From positions 6,061 through 14,136 of the forward strand of contig PACM01000017.1 of the NCBI GenBank assembly GCA_002700125.1: 8,076 nt of DNA, in the 5' to 3' direction. This DNA comes from Dehalococcoidia bacterium. Its GTDB lineage: Bacteria > Chloroflexota > Dehalococcoidia > Lucifugimonadales > Lucifugimonadaceae. The notes below the pieces were generated by a model. It was not told the origin of the DNA, searched no databases, and saw only the letters and a list, made by a program, of their open reading frames with translations. The position numbers were made by a program, and so were the translations under genes. Position 1 is the stretch's first letter. The number at the start of each line of letters is the position of its first letter. Shown piece after piece: positions 1 through 5,881 of this stretch.

Positions 1-837
1 AAATCTGGCCTTAACGCGTTTAAATTAAAACCCGATGACGAACTTGTGTCTGTTGGCCTTGCCTTGCCTCAAGTAGATGTTAGCCTGAAAAATGTAATAA
101 AGCTTGAAGAAAATAAAAAAAATCCTGGCAGAGCAGTTTCGTATGACTTAGAATCATTATATGAGGTAGATTCGCCTGGAAAATGGCCTACTGAAAATCC
201 TTCCGATATGAACATTATGAGGAAAGCAGGCGGAAGAAAGTATTTCAGTATTGTAGACCCTGCTGTAAAGGTTCCTAGAGCCCATCACAAATCTAAAAAG
301 ATATACCAAGACATTGTTTTAATATCTGATGCAGGAAAGGCCATAAGATTTCATGTTGAAAAAGTACGACCGCAAGGAAGAATTGCTGGAGGTGTCAATG
401 GCATGAAAATTGAAGCTAAAGAGAAGATTGTCGCGATGGCATTGGCATCAGACAATGAAGACAGTTACCTCCTGATTGCTAGCACAAAGGGATTTGGAAA
501 GCTCTCAACAATGGAATCTTATAGACCTCAAAAAGTACCTGGCAAAGGTTCACTAACAATGAAAATAACGTCTAAAAACGGTAAGGTGGCTGATGCTCAG
601 GCAATTCGAAAAGGCAAGGATACTGCAGACAGCGTGTATCTTTTGACTGAAAAAGCCGTTGTACAAGAAATCCCACTTGATGAAGTAAGCGTATATGGAA
701 AAGTCACCCAAGGATCCACGTTAATGAAACTGCAGCCTGGTGACAAAATATCTGCCATTAGAACTGTTTCTAGTGACAACTCTTTAGATAAAGAGCCTCT
801 AAACGGCAAGTCAGCTCCTAAGAAATCATCAAAATAA
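1..837 (+). CDS. gyrA: DNA gyrase subunit A, C-terminal part (5' end outside window)
   Basis: This is the 3' end of a type IIA topoisomerase A subunit. The frame is open from base 1, so the gene is cut by the window edge; the in-frame GTG at 46 is internal. The 278 visible residues belong to the C-terminal DNA-wrapping beta-pinwheel. Recognisable blade repeats are GKAIRF...VRPQGRIAGGVNGMKI (about residues 112-136), GFGKLS...YRPQKVPGKGSLTMKI (154-179) and VVQEIPLDEVSVYGKVTQGS (210-229). The stretch SKNGKVADAQ (181-190) resembles the GyrA motif following the GKG turn. The canonical GyrA box of the first blade and the catalytic tyrosine would lie upstream. The protein ends in a short lysine/serine-rich tail. 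Oddity: about 80 residues (roughly 22-102) separate two strands that are normally joined by a short loop. ParC is the alternative, but the regular blade repeats favour GyrA. The flavin reductase gene starts 5 bases later. Confidence 0.92.
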   Translation, partial: KSGLNAFKLKPDDELVSVGLALPQVDVSLKNVIKLEENKKNPGRAVSYDLESLYEVDSPGKWPTENPSDMNIMRKAGGRKYFSIVDPAVKVPRAHHKSKKIYQDIVLISDAGKAIRFHVEKVRPQGRIAGGVNGMKIEAKEKIVAMALASDNEDSYLLIASTKGFGKLSTMESYRPQKVPGKGSLTMKITSKNGKVADAQAIRKGKDTADSVYLLTEKAVVQEIPLDEVSVYGKVTQGSTLMKLQPGDKISAIRTVSSDNSLDKEPLNGKSAPKKSSK

Positions 838-842
838 AATTT

Positions 843-1328
843 ATGATGCCTTCTACTATTAATTTAAAAGAAGCTTGGTCCCAAGTGCCTACTGGAGTTG
901 GAGTTCTATGTACTACAGAAGCAGAAGGAAGAATTCATGGGATAACTGTAAATAGTTATATTTCTATATCAGTTGACCACCCAATGATCGGAGTTTCTAT
1001 ATCAATAAACTCTAATAGCCACGACCTTATAAAAAAAAATAGAGAGTTCGGATTTTCTATTTTAAGCAAGGATCAAAAAAATGTAGCTAATTATTTTAGC
1101 TCCGATAAGGAATTTAGTTTGCCTAAGAATATACAATTTGATGACTTAGGTGGCAACGCATACGGGATTCAAAATGCGACCGTCCAATTTGCTTGTAGCT
1201 TACGAGACGATTTCTTTCTAACTGATCACACATTGTTTGTCGCAACAATAAAAAACGTCAGATTTAATAGAATTCAACCTCTTATATGGCATAGATCTGG
1301 ATTTTCTGAATTAACAACTAGACGTTAG
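843..1328 (+). CDS. flavin reductase domain protein (HpaC/RutF-like FMN-binding split barrel)
   Basis: This is a 161-residue single-domain protein of the flavin reductase-like, FMN-binding family. Members use NAD(P)H to reduce FMN or FAD, often supplying a monooxygenase partner, although some bind flavin for other roles. Family features seen are PTGVGVL (16-22), GITVNSYISIS (33-43, the flavin-contacting strand and turn), PMIGVSI followed by SNSHDLI (47-63), FGFSILSKDQKNVANYFSS (69-87), DHTLFVATI (128-136) and a final PLIWHRSGF (145-153). Length is normal for the family. ATG codons at 843 and 846 are both possible starts, and neither has a Shine-Dalgarno sequence. The gene lies 5 bases after the gyrA stop, so it is probably cotranscribed and reinitiated. 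No monooxygenase or other substrate clue lies nearby, so the physiological partner is unknown. Confidence 0.85.
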   Translation: MMPSTINLKEAWSQVPTGVGVLCTTEAEGRIHGITVNSYISISVDHPMIGVSISINSNSHDLIKKNREFGFSILSKDQKNVANYFSSDKEFSLPKNIQFDDLGGNAYGIQNATVQFACSLRDDFFLTDHTLFVATIKNVRFNRIQPLIWHRSGFSELTTRR

Positions 1329-1339
1329 TTAAAATGTTA

Positions 1340-1368
1340 TTGACCAACATAAGATAGAAATGTAAAAT
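1340..1368 (+). promoter_or_regulatory. sigma-70-like promoter for the rplU operon
   Basis: The 70-base gap between the flavin reductase stop and rplU contains TTGACC (1340-1345), a 17-base spacer and TAAAAT (1363-1368). Each hexamer matches the housekeeping consensus at five of six positions with ideal spacing. Transcription would begin near 1375, giving a leader of about 24 bases. No terminator hairpin for the upstream gyrA unit is visible here. The promoter call is inference from sequence. Confidence 0.65.
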
Positions 1369-1398
1369 TCGTAAGGCTATTTTAAACTTGGAATATTT

Positions 1399-1776
1399 AT
1401 GAATGATTATGCTGTAATAAAAACCGGTGGTAAACAGTATCTGGTTGAACAAGGTACTAAAATTAACGTTGAAAAGTTAATTGGAAAGCCTGGTGAAAAA
1501 ATTATCTTTGAAGATGTCTTACTAACTTCTTTAGATGGGAAAGTAAGTATTGGAAAACCCATAGTAAAAGGATCTAACGTAGTAGGTGAGATAGATCAAC
1601 AAATTAAAGGTCCCAAAATTCAAGGGATACGATATAAAAATAAGACTAGGCATGCAGTCAGAATAGGCCATAGACAGCGTTTGACCTCTGTAGTAATAAA
1701 ACAAGTTAGTAAAAGTAAACCTGCTACTCGTAAATCAACTAAGAAAGCTTTAAAAGGAGAAAAAAGTGGCTCATAA
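1399..1776 (+). CDS. rplU: 50S ribosomal protein L21
   Basis: L21 is a large-subunit protein that binds 23S rRNA. The N-terminus [16 protein letters not shown] (4-19) and the RNA-binding motif [18 protein letters not shown] (79-96) are diagnostic. The usual family protein ends near residue 103 (here VVIKQV, 98-103). This copy continues with a 22-residue Lys/Ser/Thr tail (104-125) whose last codons also carry the Shine-Dalgarno sequence and GTG start of rpmA. The ATG at 1399 gives the expected N-terminus; only a weak GGA lies 6 bases upstream. It is first in the operon rplU-rpmA-rpmE-DUF1385 and overlaps rpmA by 11 bases. No prp/ysxB-type cysteine protease gene sits between L21 and L27, unlike in many Bacillota. 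Confidence 0.97.
   Translation: MNDYAVIKTGGKQYLVEQGTKINVEKLIGKPGEKIIFEDVLLTSLDGKVSIGKPIVKGSNVVGEIDQQIKGPKIQGIRYKNKTRHAVRIGHRQRLTSVVIKQVSKSKPATRKSTKKALKGEKSGS
1754..1760 (+). promoter_or_regulatory. ribosome binding site deciding the rpmA GTG start
   Basis: AAGGAGA inside the rplU C-terminal codons has its GGAG core 6 bases from the GTG at 1766. Together with the conserved MAHKKGGG N-terminus, it fixes the rpmA start inside rplU. Confidence 0.85.
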
Positions 1777-2050
1777 AAAAGGAGGAGGAACTTCTAAAAA
1801 TGGAAGAGATAGTGCTGGTAAACGACTAGGAGTTAAAGTATATGCTGGTACCGATGTTCTTTCTGGCTCAATATTAGTTAGGCAACGTGGAACAAAAATA
1901 AAGCCAGGACTGAATGTTGGAATGGGGAGAGATCATACTCTATTCGCATTAACTGATGGTAAAGTTATGTTTGATTTGAAAGTTATGTTTGATGTGAAAA
2001 GCAAGACGAAAAGCAAGACAGTGCAACGAGTTAACGTGTTAACCGCATGA
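1766..2050 (+). CDS. rpmA: 50S ribosomal protein L27
   Basis: L27 lies near the peptidyl transferase centre, and its flexible N-terminus reaches toward the P-site tRNA. The near-invariant [15 protein letters not shown] (2-16), [10 protein letters not shown] (19-28), [12 protein letters not shown] (37-48) and [12 protein letters not shown] (51-62) are all present. Translation starts at GTG with a strong Shine-Dalgarno. There is no N-terminal extension of the kind cleaved by Prp in Bacillota, matching the absence of a prp gene between rplU and rpmA. Oddity: after the conserved DGKVMFD the protein contains [12 protein letters not shown] (66-77) and KSKT/KSKT (78-85), both encoded by near-identical tandem DNA copies. 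The protein is therefore 94 residues, somewhat longer than the usual 85 or so. Its stop overlaps the rpmE start as ATGA. Confidence 0.98.
   Translation: MAHKKGGGTSKNGRDSAGKRLGVKVYAGTDVLSGSILVRQRGTKIKPGLNVGMGRDHTLFALTDGKVMFDLKVMFDVKSKTKSKTVQRVNVLTA
1961..1996 (+). repeat. 18-bp in-frame tandem duplication in rpmA
   Basis: Two adjacent 18-base units (1961-1978 and 1979-1996) begin AAAGTTATGTTTGAT and differ at one position (T versus G in the sixteenth base). They encode KVMFDL and KVMFDV, so the reading frame is kept. Position and similarity suggest a recent slippage duplication. Confidence 0.93.
1997..2020 (+). repeat. 12-bp in-frame tandem duplication in rpmA
   Basis: Two adjacent 12-base units (1997-2008 and 2009-2020), AAAAGCAAGACG and AAAAGCAAGACA, differ only in the last base and both encode KSKT. 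They directly follow the 18-bp duplication, so this short stretch of rpmA has been expanded twice without a frameshift. Confidence 0.93.
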
Positions 2051-2250
2051 AGAAAGATTTGCATCCAGAATATTTCTCCGACGCATCAGTAAGTTGCGTT
2101 TGTGGAGAGAAGTATACAACTGGTGCAACTCAAAAGGAGATAAGAGTAGAAGTTTGTAGCAAATGCCATCCTTTTTATACTGGAGAACAAAGAATAGTCG
2201 ATACAGAAGGAAGAGTTGAGAGGCTAAGAAGAAGATATGGGCAAAAATAA
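2047..2250 (+). CDS. rpmE: 50S ribosomal protein L31, zinc-binding (C+) type
   Basis: L31 is a 67-residue protein that bridges the ribosomal subunits. The start MKKDLHPEY and the end VERLRRRYG match the family. Cysteines at 17, 19, 37 and 40 (CVCG and CSKC) form the zinc site of the C+ form, so this is not the zinc-free paralogue made under zinc limitation. The ATG overlaps the rpmA stop by 4 bases (ATGA), so translation is probably coupled. No Shine-Dalgarno is seen. A short inverted repeat, GTTAA/TTAAC, lies just upstream at 2030-2043. DUF1385 follows after 31 bases. Confidence 0.97.
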   Translation: MKKDLHPEYFSDASVSCVCGEKYTTGATQKEIRVEVCSKCHPFYTGEQRIVDTEGRVERLRRRYGQK

Positions 2251-2281
2251 AACCCTTCATATCATATAACGATAATCTGAG

Positions 2282-3157
2282 ATGAACTCTTATGGAGGAC
2301 AGGCTGTAATCAACGGAGTAATGATTATGGGTAGAAATACTTCTGTTATAGCAGTAAGGAGTCCGGCAGAAGAGATTATCAAACGAGAGATATCTATAAA
2401 GAAACTTTATTCCTCTAAATTTAACAAGATACCTATATTAAGAGGTATCTTAAGTCTCTTGGATCAACTTAGGACTGGTGTAAAGGCAATTAATCTATCT
2501 GAAGCTATATCTAGAGGTGAAAAAGATTCAGAAGAAACTGTCCCTAACTTATCTGGATTTCAATTATTTCTTACTTTTTCAGTGTCATTACTTTTTGTTA
2601 TAGGCATTTTTTTGGTTGGTCCTGCTGTGGTATCGAGAATTTTAAACTCCCTAGGACTCGGAGATTTCTTAATTTCTATAATTGAAGGAATCATAAGGCT
2701 TTCTCTAGTGATAGCTTATATTTTCTTCGTGGGGTTATCTGATGAGTTTAAGAAACTCTTTCAATATCACGGAGCGGAACACATGGCTATCTGGACACAT
2801 GATAATAAGGATGATTTAACAATAGATAATTTAAAAAAATATTCAAAAGAACATCCACGTTGTGGTACATCTTTCATCTTTTTAGTAATTTTAATTAGCA
2901 TAATTTTATTCACTTTTGTTCCAACATCCAGCATAATTTTTAGGGTAATTTTCAAAATTTTATTATTACCTATTGTCATTGGAGTTAGTTACGAGTTGTT
3001 GAAATTTGCCAGTTCTAGTAAATCAAAAATATTGAAGAGTATATTAAATGCACCTGGCATCTGGATTCAGTTTCTAACAACTCGTAAGCCTGACAATTCA
3101 CAAATGGAAGTCGCAATTGAGAGCCTCAAGTTTGCAATAGAACTGAATGAAGACTAA
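2282..3157 (+). CDS. DUF1385 family membrane protein (YqhQ-like)
   Basis: This is a 291-residue integral membrane protein of the DUF1385 family, which includes B. subtilis YqhQ. I know no settled biochemical function for it. Hallmarks seen are YGGQAVINGVMIMGR at the N-terminus (4-18), PILRGI (51-56), QYHGAEHMAI (161-170) and HPRCGTS (191-197). Their conserved His, Glu and Cys residues look like a possible metal or catalytic site facing one side of the membrane. Hydrophobic segments lie at about 93-118, 129-152, 198-215 and 216-240. The ATG at 2282 gives the family N-terminus; no real Shine-Dalgarno is visible. The gene follows rpmE by 31 bases, as it often does in Chloroflexota and Bacillota, so a ribosome- or envelope-linked role is conceivable but unproven. 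Its stop overlaps the convergent hisIE stop by 4 bases. Confidence 0.9.
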   Translation: MNSYGGQAVINGVMIMGRNTSVIAVRSPAEEIIKREISIKKLYSSKFNKIPILRGILSLLDQLRTGVKAINLSEAISRGEKDSEETVPNLSGFQLFLTFSVSLLFVIGIFLVGPAVVSRILNSLGLGDFLISIIEGIIRLSLVIAYIFFVGLSDEFKKLFQYHGAEHMAIWTHDNKDDLTIDNLKKYSKEHPRCGTSFIFLVILISIILFTFVPTSSIIFRVIFKILLLPIVIGVSYELLKFASSSKSKILKSILNAPGIWIQFLTTRKPDNSQMEVAIESLKFAIELNED

Positions 3158-3756
3158 TGCTTTTTTCTCTTCTCTAATTCAGACTCTACATCATTCATCG
3201 AAATAGATTTCGATGACATCATAACCAATATGTGGAAGAATAAGTCTCCTAATTCTTCAATTAATCTGACGCGACTCCCTTCCTTATTAGAATTTATTTC
3301 CACTATGGTCTCACATGCTTCTTCTAGGATCTTCTGTGAGATGTAGTCACTACCTTCTCCTAGTAATTTATTAACGTAAGATCCTTTTTTGGGGCTTATC
3401 TTTCTTTCTTCAATTAGAGCAGACAAATCACTAAAAATATCTGAACTTTTCCATTCAATATTTGCCAAATCTTCATTCGAAAAACAACTTTCTTTGCCTG
3501 TATGGCAGGATGGACCTGTTGGATATACCTTTACTAGCAGAGCATCGTTGTCGCAATCTATAGATATACTCTTAACTTTTAAGTAGTTTCCGCTAGTTTC
3601 TCCTTTATGCCATAATTCCTTTCTGGATCTACTGTAAAACCACACATCAGGACCTTTTATGGTTCTTTGTAAAGCTTCATTATTCATATATGCCAAAGTT
3701 AAAACTTGATTTGTTTCAAAATGTTGAACTATAACTGGTATTATTTTGTTATCCAA
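3154..3756 (-). CDS. hisIE: bifunctional phosphoribosyl-AMP cyclohydrolase / phosphoribosyl-ATP pyrophosphohydrolase
   Basis: A fused enzyme for two consecutive steps of histidine synthesis: hydrolysis of PR-ATP to PR-AMP (HisE) and opening of the adenine ring (HisI). The HisI half shows LTLAYMN (19-25), LWHKGETSGN (48-57), the metal-binding DCDND (67-71) and GPSCHTGKESCF (81-92), which supplies zinc cysteines. The HisE half, from about 107, is all alpha, with SYVNKLL (126-132), the acidic EEACE (144-148) and LIEELGDLFFHIL (165-177), which correspond to the Mg-binding MazG-like helices. The 200-residue length is normal for the fusion. The start is TTG, supported by a strong GGAGG 9 bases upstream and by the conserved N-terminus. 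It is last in its operon, 16 bases after hisF, and ends in a 4-base convergent overlap with DUF1385. Confidence 0.97.
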   Translation of the reverse strand: MDNKIIPVIVQHFETNQVLTLAYMNNEALQRTIKGPDVWFYSRSRKELWHKGETSGNYLKVKSISIDCDNDALLVKVYPTGPSCHTGKESCFSNEDLANIEWKSSDIFSDLSALIEERKISPKKGSYVNKLLGEGSDYISQKILEEACETIVEINSNKEGSRVRLIEELGDLFFHILVMMSSKSISMNDVESELEKRKKH

Positions 3757-3765
3757 ATGATTCTT

Positions 3766-3770
3766 CCTCC
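3766..3770 (-). promoter_or_regulatory. ribosome binding site deciding the hisIE TTG start
   Basis: GGAGG on the minus strand (bases 3770 to 3766) lies 9 bases before the TTG at 3756-3754. It is the strongest Shine-Dalgarno in the window. No in-frame ATG fits the HisI N-terminus, so it supports the rare start codon. Confidence 0.85.
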
Positions 3771-3772
3771 AC

Positions 3773-4528
3773 TTATAACCTTACAGGAATTCCTTTGGAC
3801 TTTAGAAATTCCTTTACATCCCTTACTTTTATCTCCCCGTAGTGAAAAACGCTAGCAGCCAGCACCGCGTCTGCCTTACCTTTTTTTACGGCATCATACA
3901 TATGATCAACTGTTCCTGCGCCGCCACTGGCGATCACTGGCACACTAACTCTTTTAGAGACTAGCTTTAGTAACTCCAAATCGTATCCCTCTTTTTGCCC
4001 GTCATTATCCATGCTAGTAAGTAGAATTTCTCCTGCACCTAATTTCACACATTTTTCTGCCCAATCTATTACATCAAATTTTGTATCCTCTCTTCCACCG
4101 TAAGTAAATACATTCCAAGAAGATCCTATTTTTTTTGCGTCAATAGCAAGCACTATACATTGTGATCCAAATCTTTTGGAAGAATCTGCAATTAGCTGTG
4201 GATTTTCAAATCCAGATGTATTGATTGAAACCTTATCTGCGCCTGCATTCAAAAGTTCAGAAATATTCTCAATGTTTTTTATGCCCCCACCAACTGTTAA
4301 AGGTATAAAAACTTCAGACGATACTTTCTCTACAACTTTTATTATGATATCCCTTTTTTCGTGACTAGCTGTTATGTCTAAAAATACTAATTCATCGGCC
4401 CCTTCATTATTGTAGAACTGGGATAGTTTTTGAGGGTCACCTGCATCTTTTAAGTTTACGAAACTTTTTCCTTTGACTACCCGACCTTTATCGATATCCA
4501 AGCACGGTATAATTCTTTTTGTGAGCAT
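3773..4528 (-). CDS. hisF: imidazole glycerol phosphate synthase, cyclase subunit HisF
   Basis: HisF is a (beta/alpha)8 barrel that uses ammonia delivered from HisH to convert PRFAR into imidazole glycerol phosphate and AICAR. The catalytic aspartates are visible: D11 in [13 protein letters not shown] (8-20) and D130 in LAIDAKK (127-133). Phosphate-binding loops are PLTVGGGI (76-83) and IASGGAG (199-205), with TSMDNDG at 171-177. Length (251 residues) is typical. The ATG at 4528 overlaps the hisA stop by one base (TAATG). A GGAG at 4540-4537, inside the last hisA codons, sits 8 bases upstream, so hisA and hisF are translationally coupled. hisH lies two genes upstream in the same operon, giving both subunits. 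Confidence 0.97.
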   Translation of the reverse strand: MLTKRIIPCLDIDKGRVVKGKSFVNLKDAGDPQKLSQFYNNEGADELVFLDITASHEKRDIIIKVVEKVSSEVFIPLTVGGGIKNIENISELLNAGADKVSINTSGFENPQLIADSSKRFGSQCIVLAIDAKKIGSSWNVFTYGGREDTKFDVIDWAEKCVKLGAGEILLTSMDNDGQKEGYDLELLKLVSKRVSVPVIASGGAGTVDHMYDAVKKGKADAVLAASVFHYGEIKVRDVKEFLKSKGIPVRL

Positions 4529-5253
4529 TATTTTTTCTCCATAAAAATCTCACAAGCTTTTTCAAGATTAATATAACCTTCGTAGATTGCTTTGCCTATG
4601 ACTACATTATCAATATTTAATTCTTGCAATCTATATAGATGATCCATTGAAGATACACCTCCTGCTACTACAGTGTTAAGCCCTGTTGAGTTTGCCAATT
4701 CATGAAGATATTTAAAATCAGGGTCCGATAAGGTTCCGTCTTTATCAACGTCGGTAAACATGAATTCTGATACACCAATATTTTTCATATCTATTATTAA
4801 TTGTTCTGGAGTTAAATCCACTTCTTCAGTCCAACCTTTTATTTGGATATTCTTATCTTTTACGTCTATTCCGACTATAACTCTATCACTTCCAAAGGTT
4901 CTAATTGACTTTTCTACCTCCTTTGGAGAAGTTATAGCAGCAGTTCCAAAAATAACTTTTGATACACCCATTTTCAACATTTTTTCACAAGAATTGAAAT
5001 TTCTTATTCCTCCGCCTAATTGAATCTCCAACTCAGCATTTTCCTTAATATTTTTTATAGTAGATAGGTTTTTTTGATTTCCTGACAAAGCTCCTTGAAG
5101 ATCTACCAAATGCAACTTATTTATCCCTATGTTCTCCCAAGATCGAATCATGTCAATTGGGTCAACCGAATAAACAGTTTTTTTTTCATAGTTTCCTTTG
5201 TGCAAGCGTACTAATTCGCCATCTATTAAATCAATTGCTGGTATTAGATTCAT
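4528..5253 (-). CDS. hisA: ProFAR isomerase HisA (phosphoribosylformimino-AICAR-P isomerase)
   Basis: HisA is a (beta/alpha)8 barrel that performs the Amadori isomerisation of ProFAR to PRFAR. From the start chosen here it has 241 residues. Seen are [18 protein letters not shown] at the N-terminus with catalytic Asp8, LHLVDLQGA (47-55), the phosphate loop IQLGGGIR (77-84), VGIDVKD with Asp130 (127-133) and FTDVDKDGT (166-174). An upstream in-frame ATG at 5268 would add five residues (MDFKY). I prefer 5253 because it gives the family-standard N-terminus, a GGA lies 10 bases upstream at 5264-5262, and the 5268 ATG sits within an AT-rich inverted repeat. The gene follows hisH by 4 bases and overlaps hisF by one. 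No sign of a PriA-type dual-function need is seen. Confidence 0.95.
   Translation of the reverse strand: MNLIPAIDLIDGELVRLHKGNYEKKTVYSVDPIDMIRSWENIGINKLHLVDLQGALSGNQKNLSTIKNIKENAELEIQLGGGIRNFNSCEKMLKMGVSKVIFGTAAITSPKEVEKSIRTFGSDRVIVGIDVKDKNIQIKGWTEEVDLTPEQLIIDMKNIGVSEFMFTDVDKDGTLSDPDFKYLHELANSTGLNTVVAGGVSSMDHLYRLQELNIDNVVIGKAIYEGYINLEKACEIFMEKK
4537..4540 (-). promoter_or_regulatory. hisF ribosome binding site inside hisA
   Basis: GGAG (minus strand, 4540-4537) is part of the final hisA codons for Glu-Lys-Lys and lies 8 bases from the hisF ATG. It fixes the hisF start at the TAATG junction. Confidence 0.8.
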
Positions 5254-5257
5254 ATAT

Positions 5258-5881
5258 TTAAAGTCCATTTATAAAATTTTTATAAATTTCTAATCCTTTA
5301 ATTCCACTCTTTTCTGGATGGAATTGTGTTGCGAATATATTTTCTGTTTCAATCGAAGAGCAAATCTCTTCTCCGTACACGGTGTGAGAAGAAATTATTG
5401 ACTTATCAGTTGGTTCGCACTTGAATCCGTGGACATAATAAAAATATTCTCTGTCGTTAACATTTTCCATCAAGACACTTTTTCTATTTTTGTGCGTTTT
5501 ATTCCATCCTATGTGAGGTATTTTCAGTTTTTCTAGTCCTACATCTATTTTGGTTACCTCTCCATCTATTAATCCCAGCCCTTCTAATGAGCCCTCTTGA
5601 GATTTTTTGAAAAGTAGTTGCATGCCCATGCATACTCCAATTATAGGTATACCCCTTTTAGCAATTTCTTTGATTTTTTCTGTAAAGCCTACTTCGTTTA
5701 AACGCTTCATTGCAGAATCAAAAGCACCCACTCCAGGTAGGACAATGCCGTCTAAGAATTCTAATTCTTTAGGATCGTGAATTATGAGGCTTTTACAACC
5801 TAAAAAATCCAGTGCTTTCTTCACACTGTGAATGTTTGCATAATTGTGGTCCACTATGCCTACTTTTGGATCCTTTGTCAT
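5258..5881 (-). CDS. hisH: imidazole glycerol phosphate synthase, glutaminase subunit HisH
   Basis: HisH is a class I glutamine amidotransferase that releases ammonia from glutamine and channels it to HisF. The catalytic triad is visible: nucleophile C84 in IGVCMGMQLL (81-90), with H188 and E190 in QFHPEKSG (186-193). The PGVGAF loop (49-54) corresponds to the oxyanion strand. GIVDHNYANIHSV (8-20) and IPHIGWN (121-127) also match the family. The interface segment reads YVHGF (149-153), whereas many homologues have FVHSY. Length (207) is normal. The ATG at 5881 overlaps the adenosyltransferase stop by 4 bases (ATGA); only a distant GAGG lies upstream, so coupling is likely. The C-terminal codons include an AT-only inverted repeat. 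Confidence 0.96.
   Translation of the reverse strand: MTKDPKVGIVDHNYANIHSVKKALDFLGCKSLIIHDPKELEFLDGIVLPGVGAFDSAMKRLNEVGFTEKIKEIAKRGIPIIGVCMGMQLLFKKSQEGSLEGLGLIDGEVTKIDVGLEKLKIPHIGWNKTHKNRKSVLMENVNDREYFYYVHGFKCEPTDKSIISSHTVYGEEICSSIETENIFATQFHPEKSGIKGLEIYKNFINGL
5267..5287. repeat. AT-only perfect inverted repeat at the hisH/hisA junction
   Basis: Ten-base arms ATTTATAAAA (5267-5276) and TTTTATAAAT (5278-5287) flank one central base. They contain only A and T. The repeat covers the last sense codons of hisH and includes part of the alternative hisA ATG at 5268. It may be chance in AT-rich DNA, or it may form a weak mRNA hairpin that hides the upstream ATG and favours the start at 5253. Confidence 0.6.

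Noticed and set aside
46..48. GTG at 46 as a real start of a short protein.
   Set aside because: The frame is open to base 1 with residues that fit the GyrA blade, so the GTG is an internal Val codon.
1329..1398. A riboswitch or L21-type autoregulatory leader before rplU.
   Set aside because: The predicted leader is only about 24 bases and has no hairpin; only promoter hexamers can be supported.
3144..3180. GAAGA and TCTTC arms around the DUF1385/hisIE junction beside a run of T, as a possible terminator.
   Set aside because: Only five paired bases with a loop of about 14, and the T run lies inside the loop, so it is not a credible intrinsic terminator.
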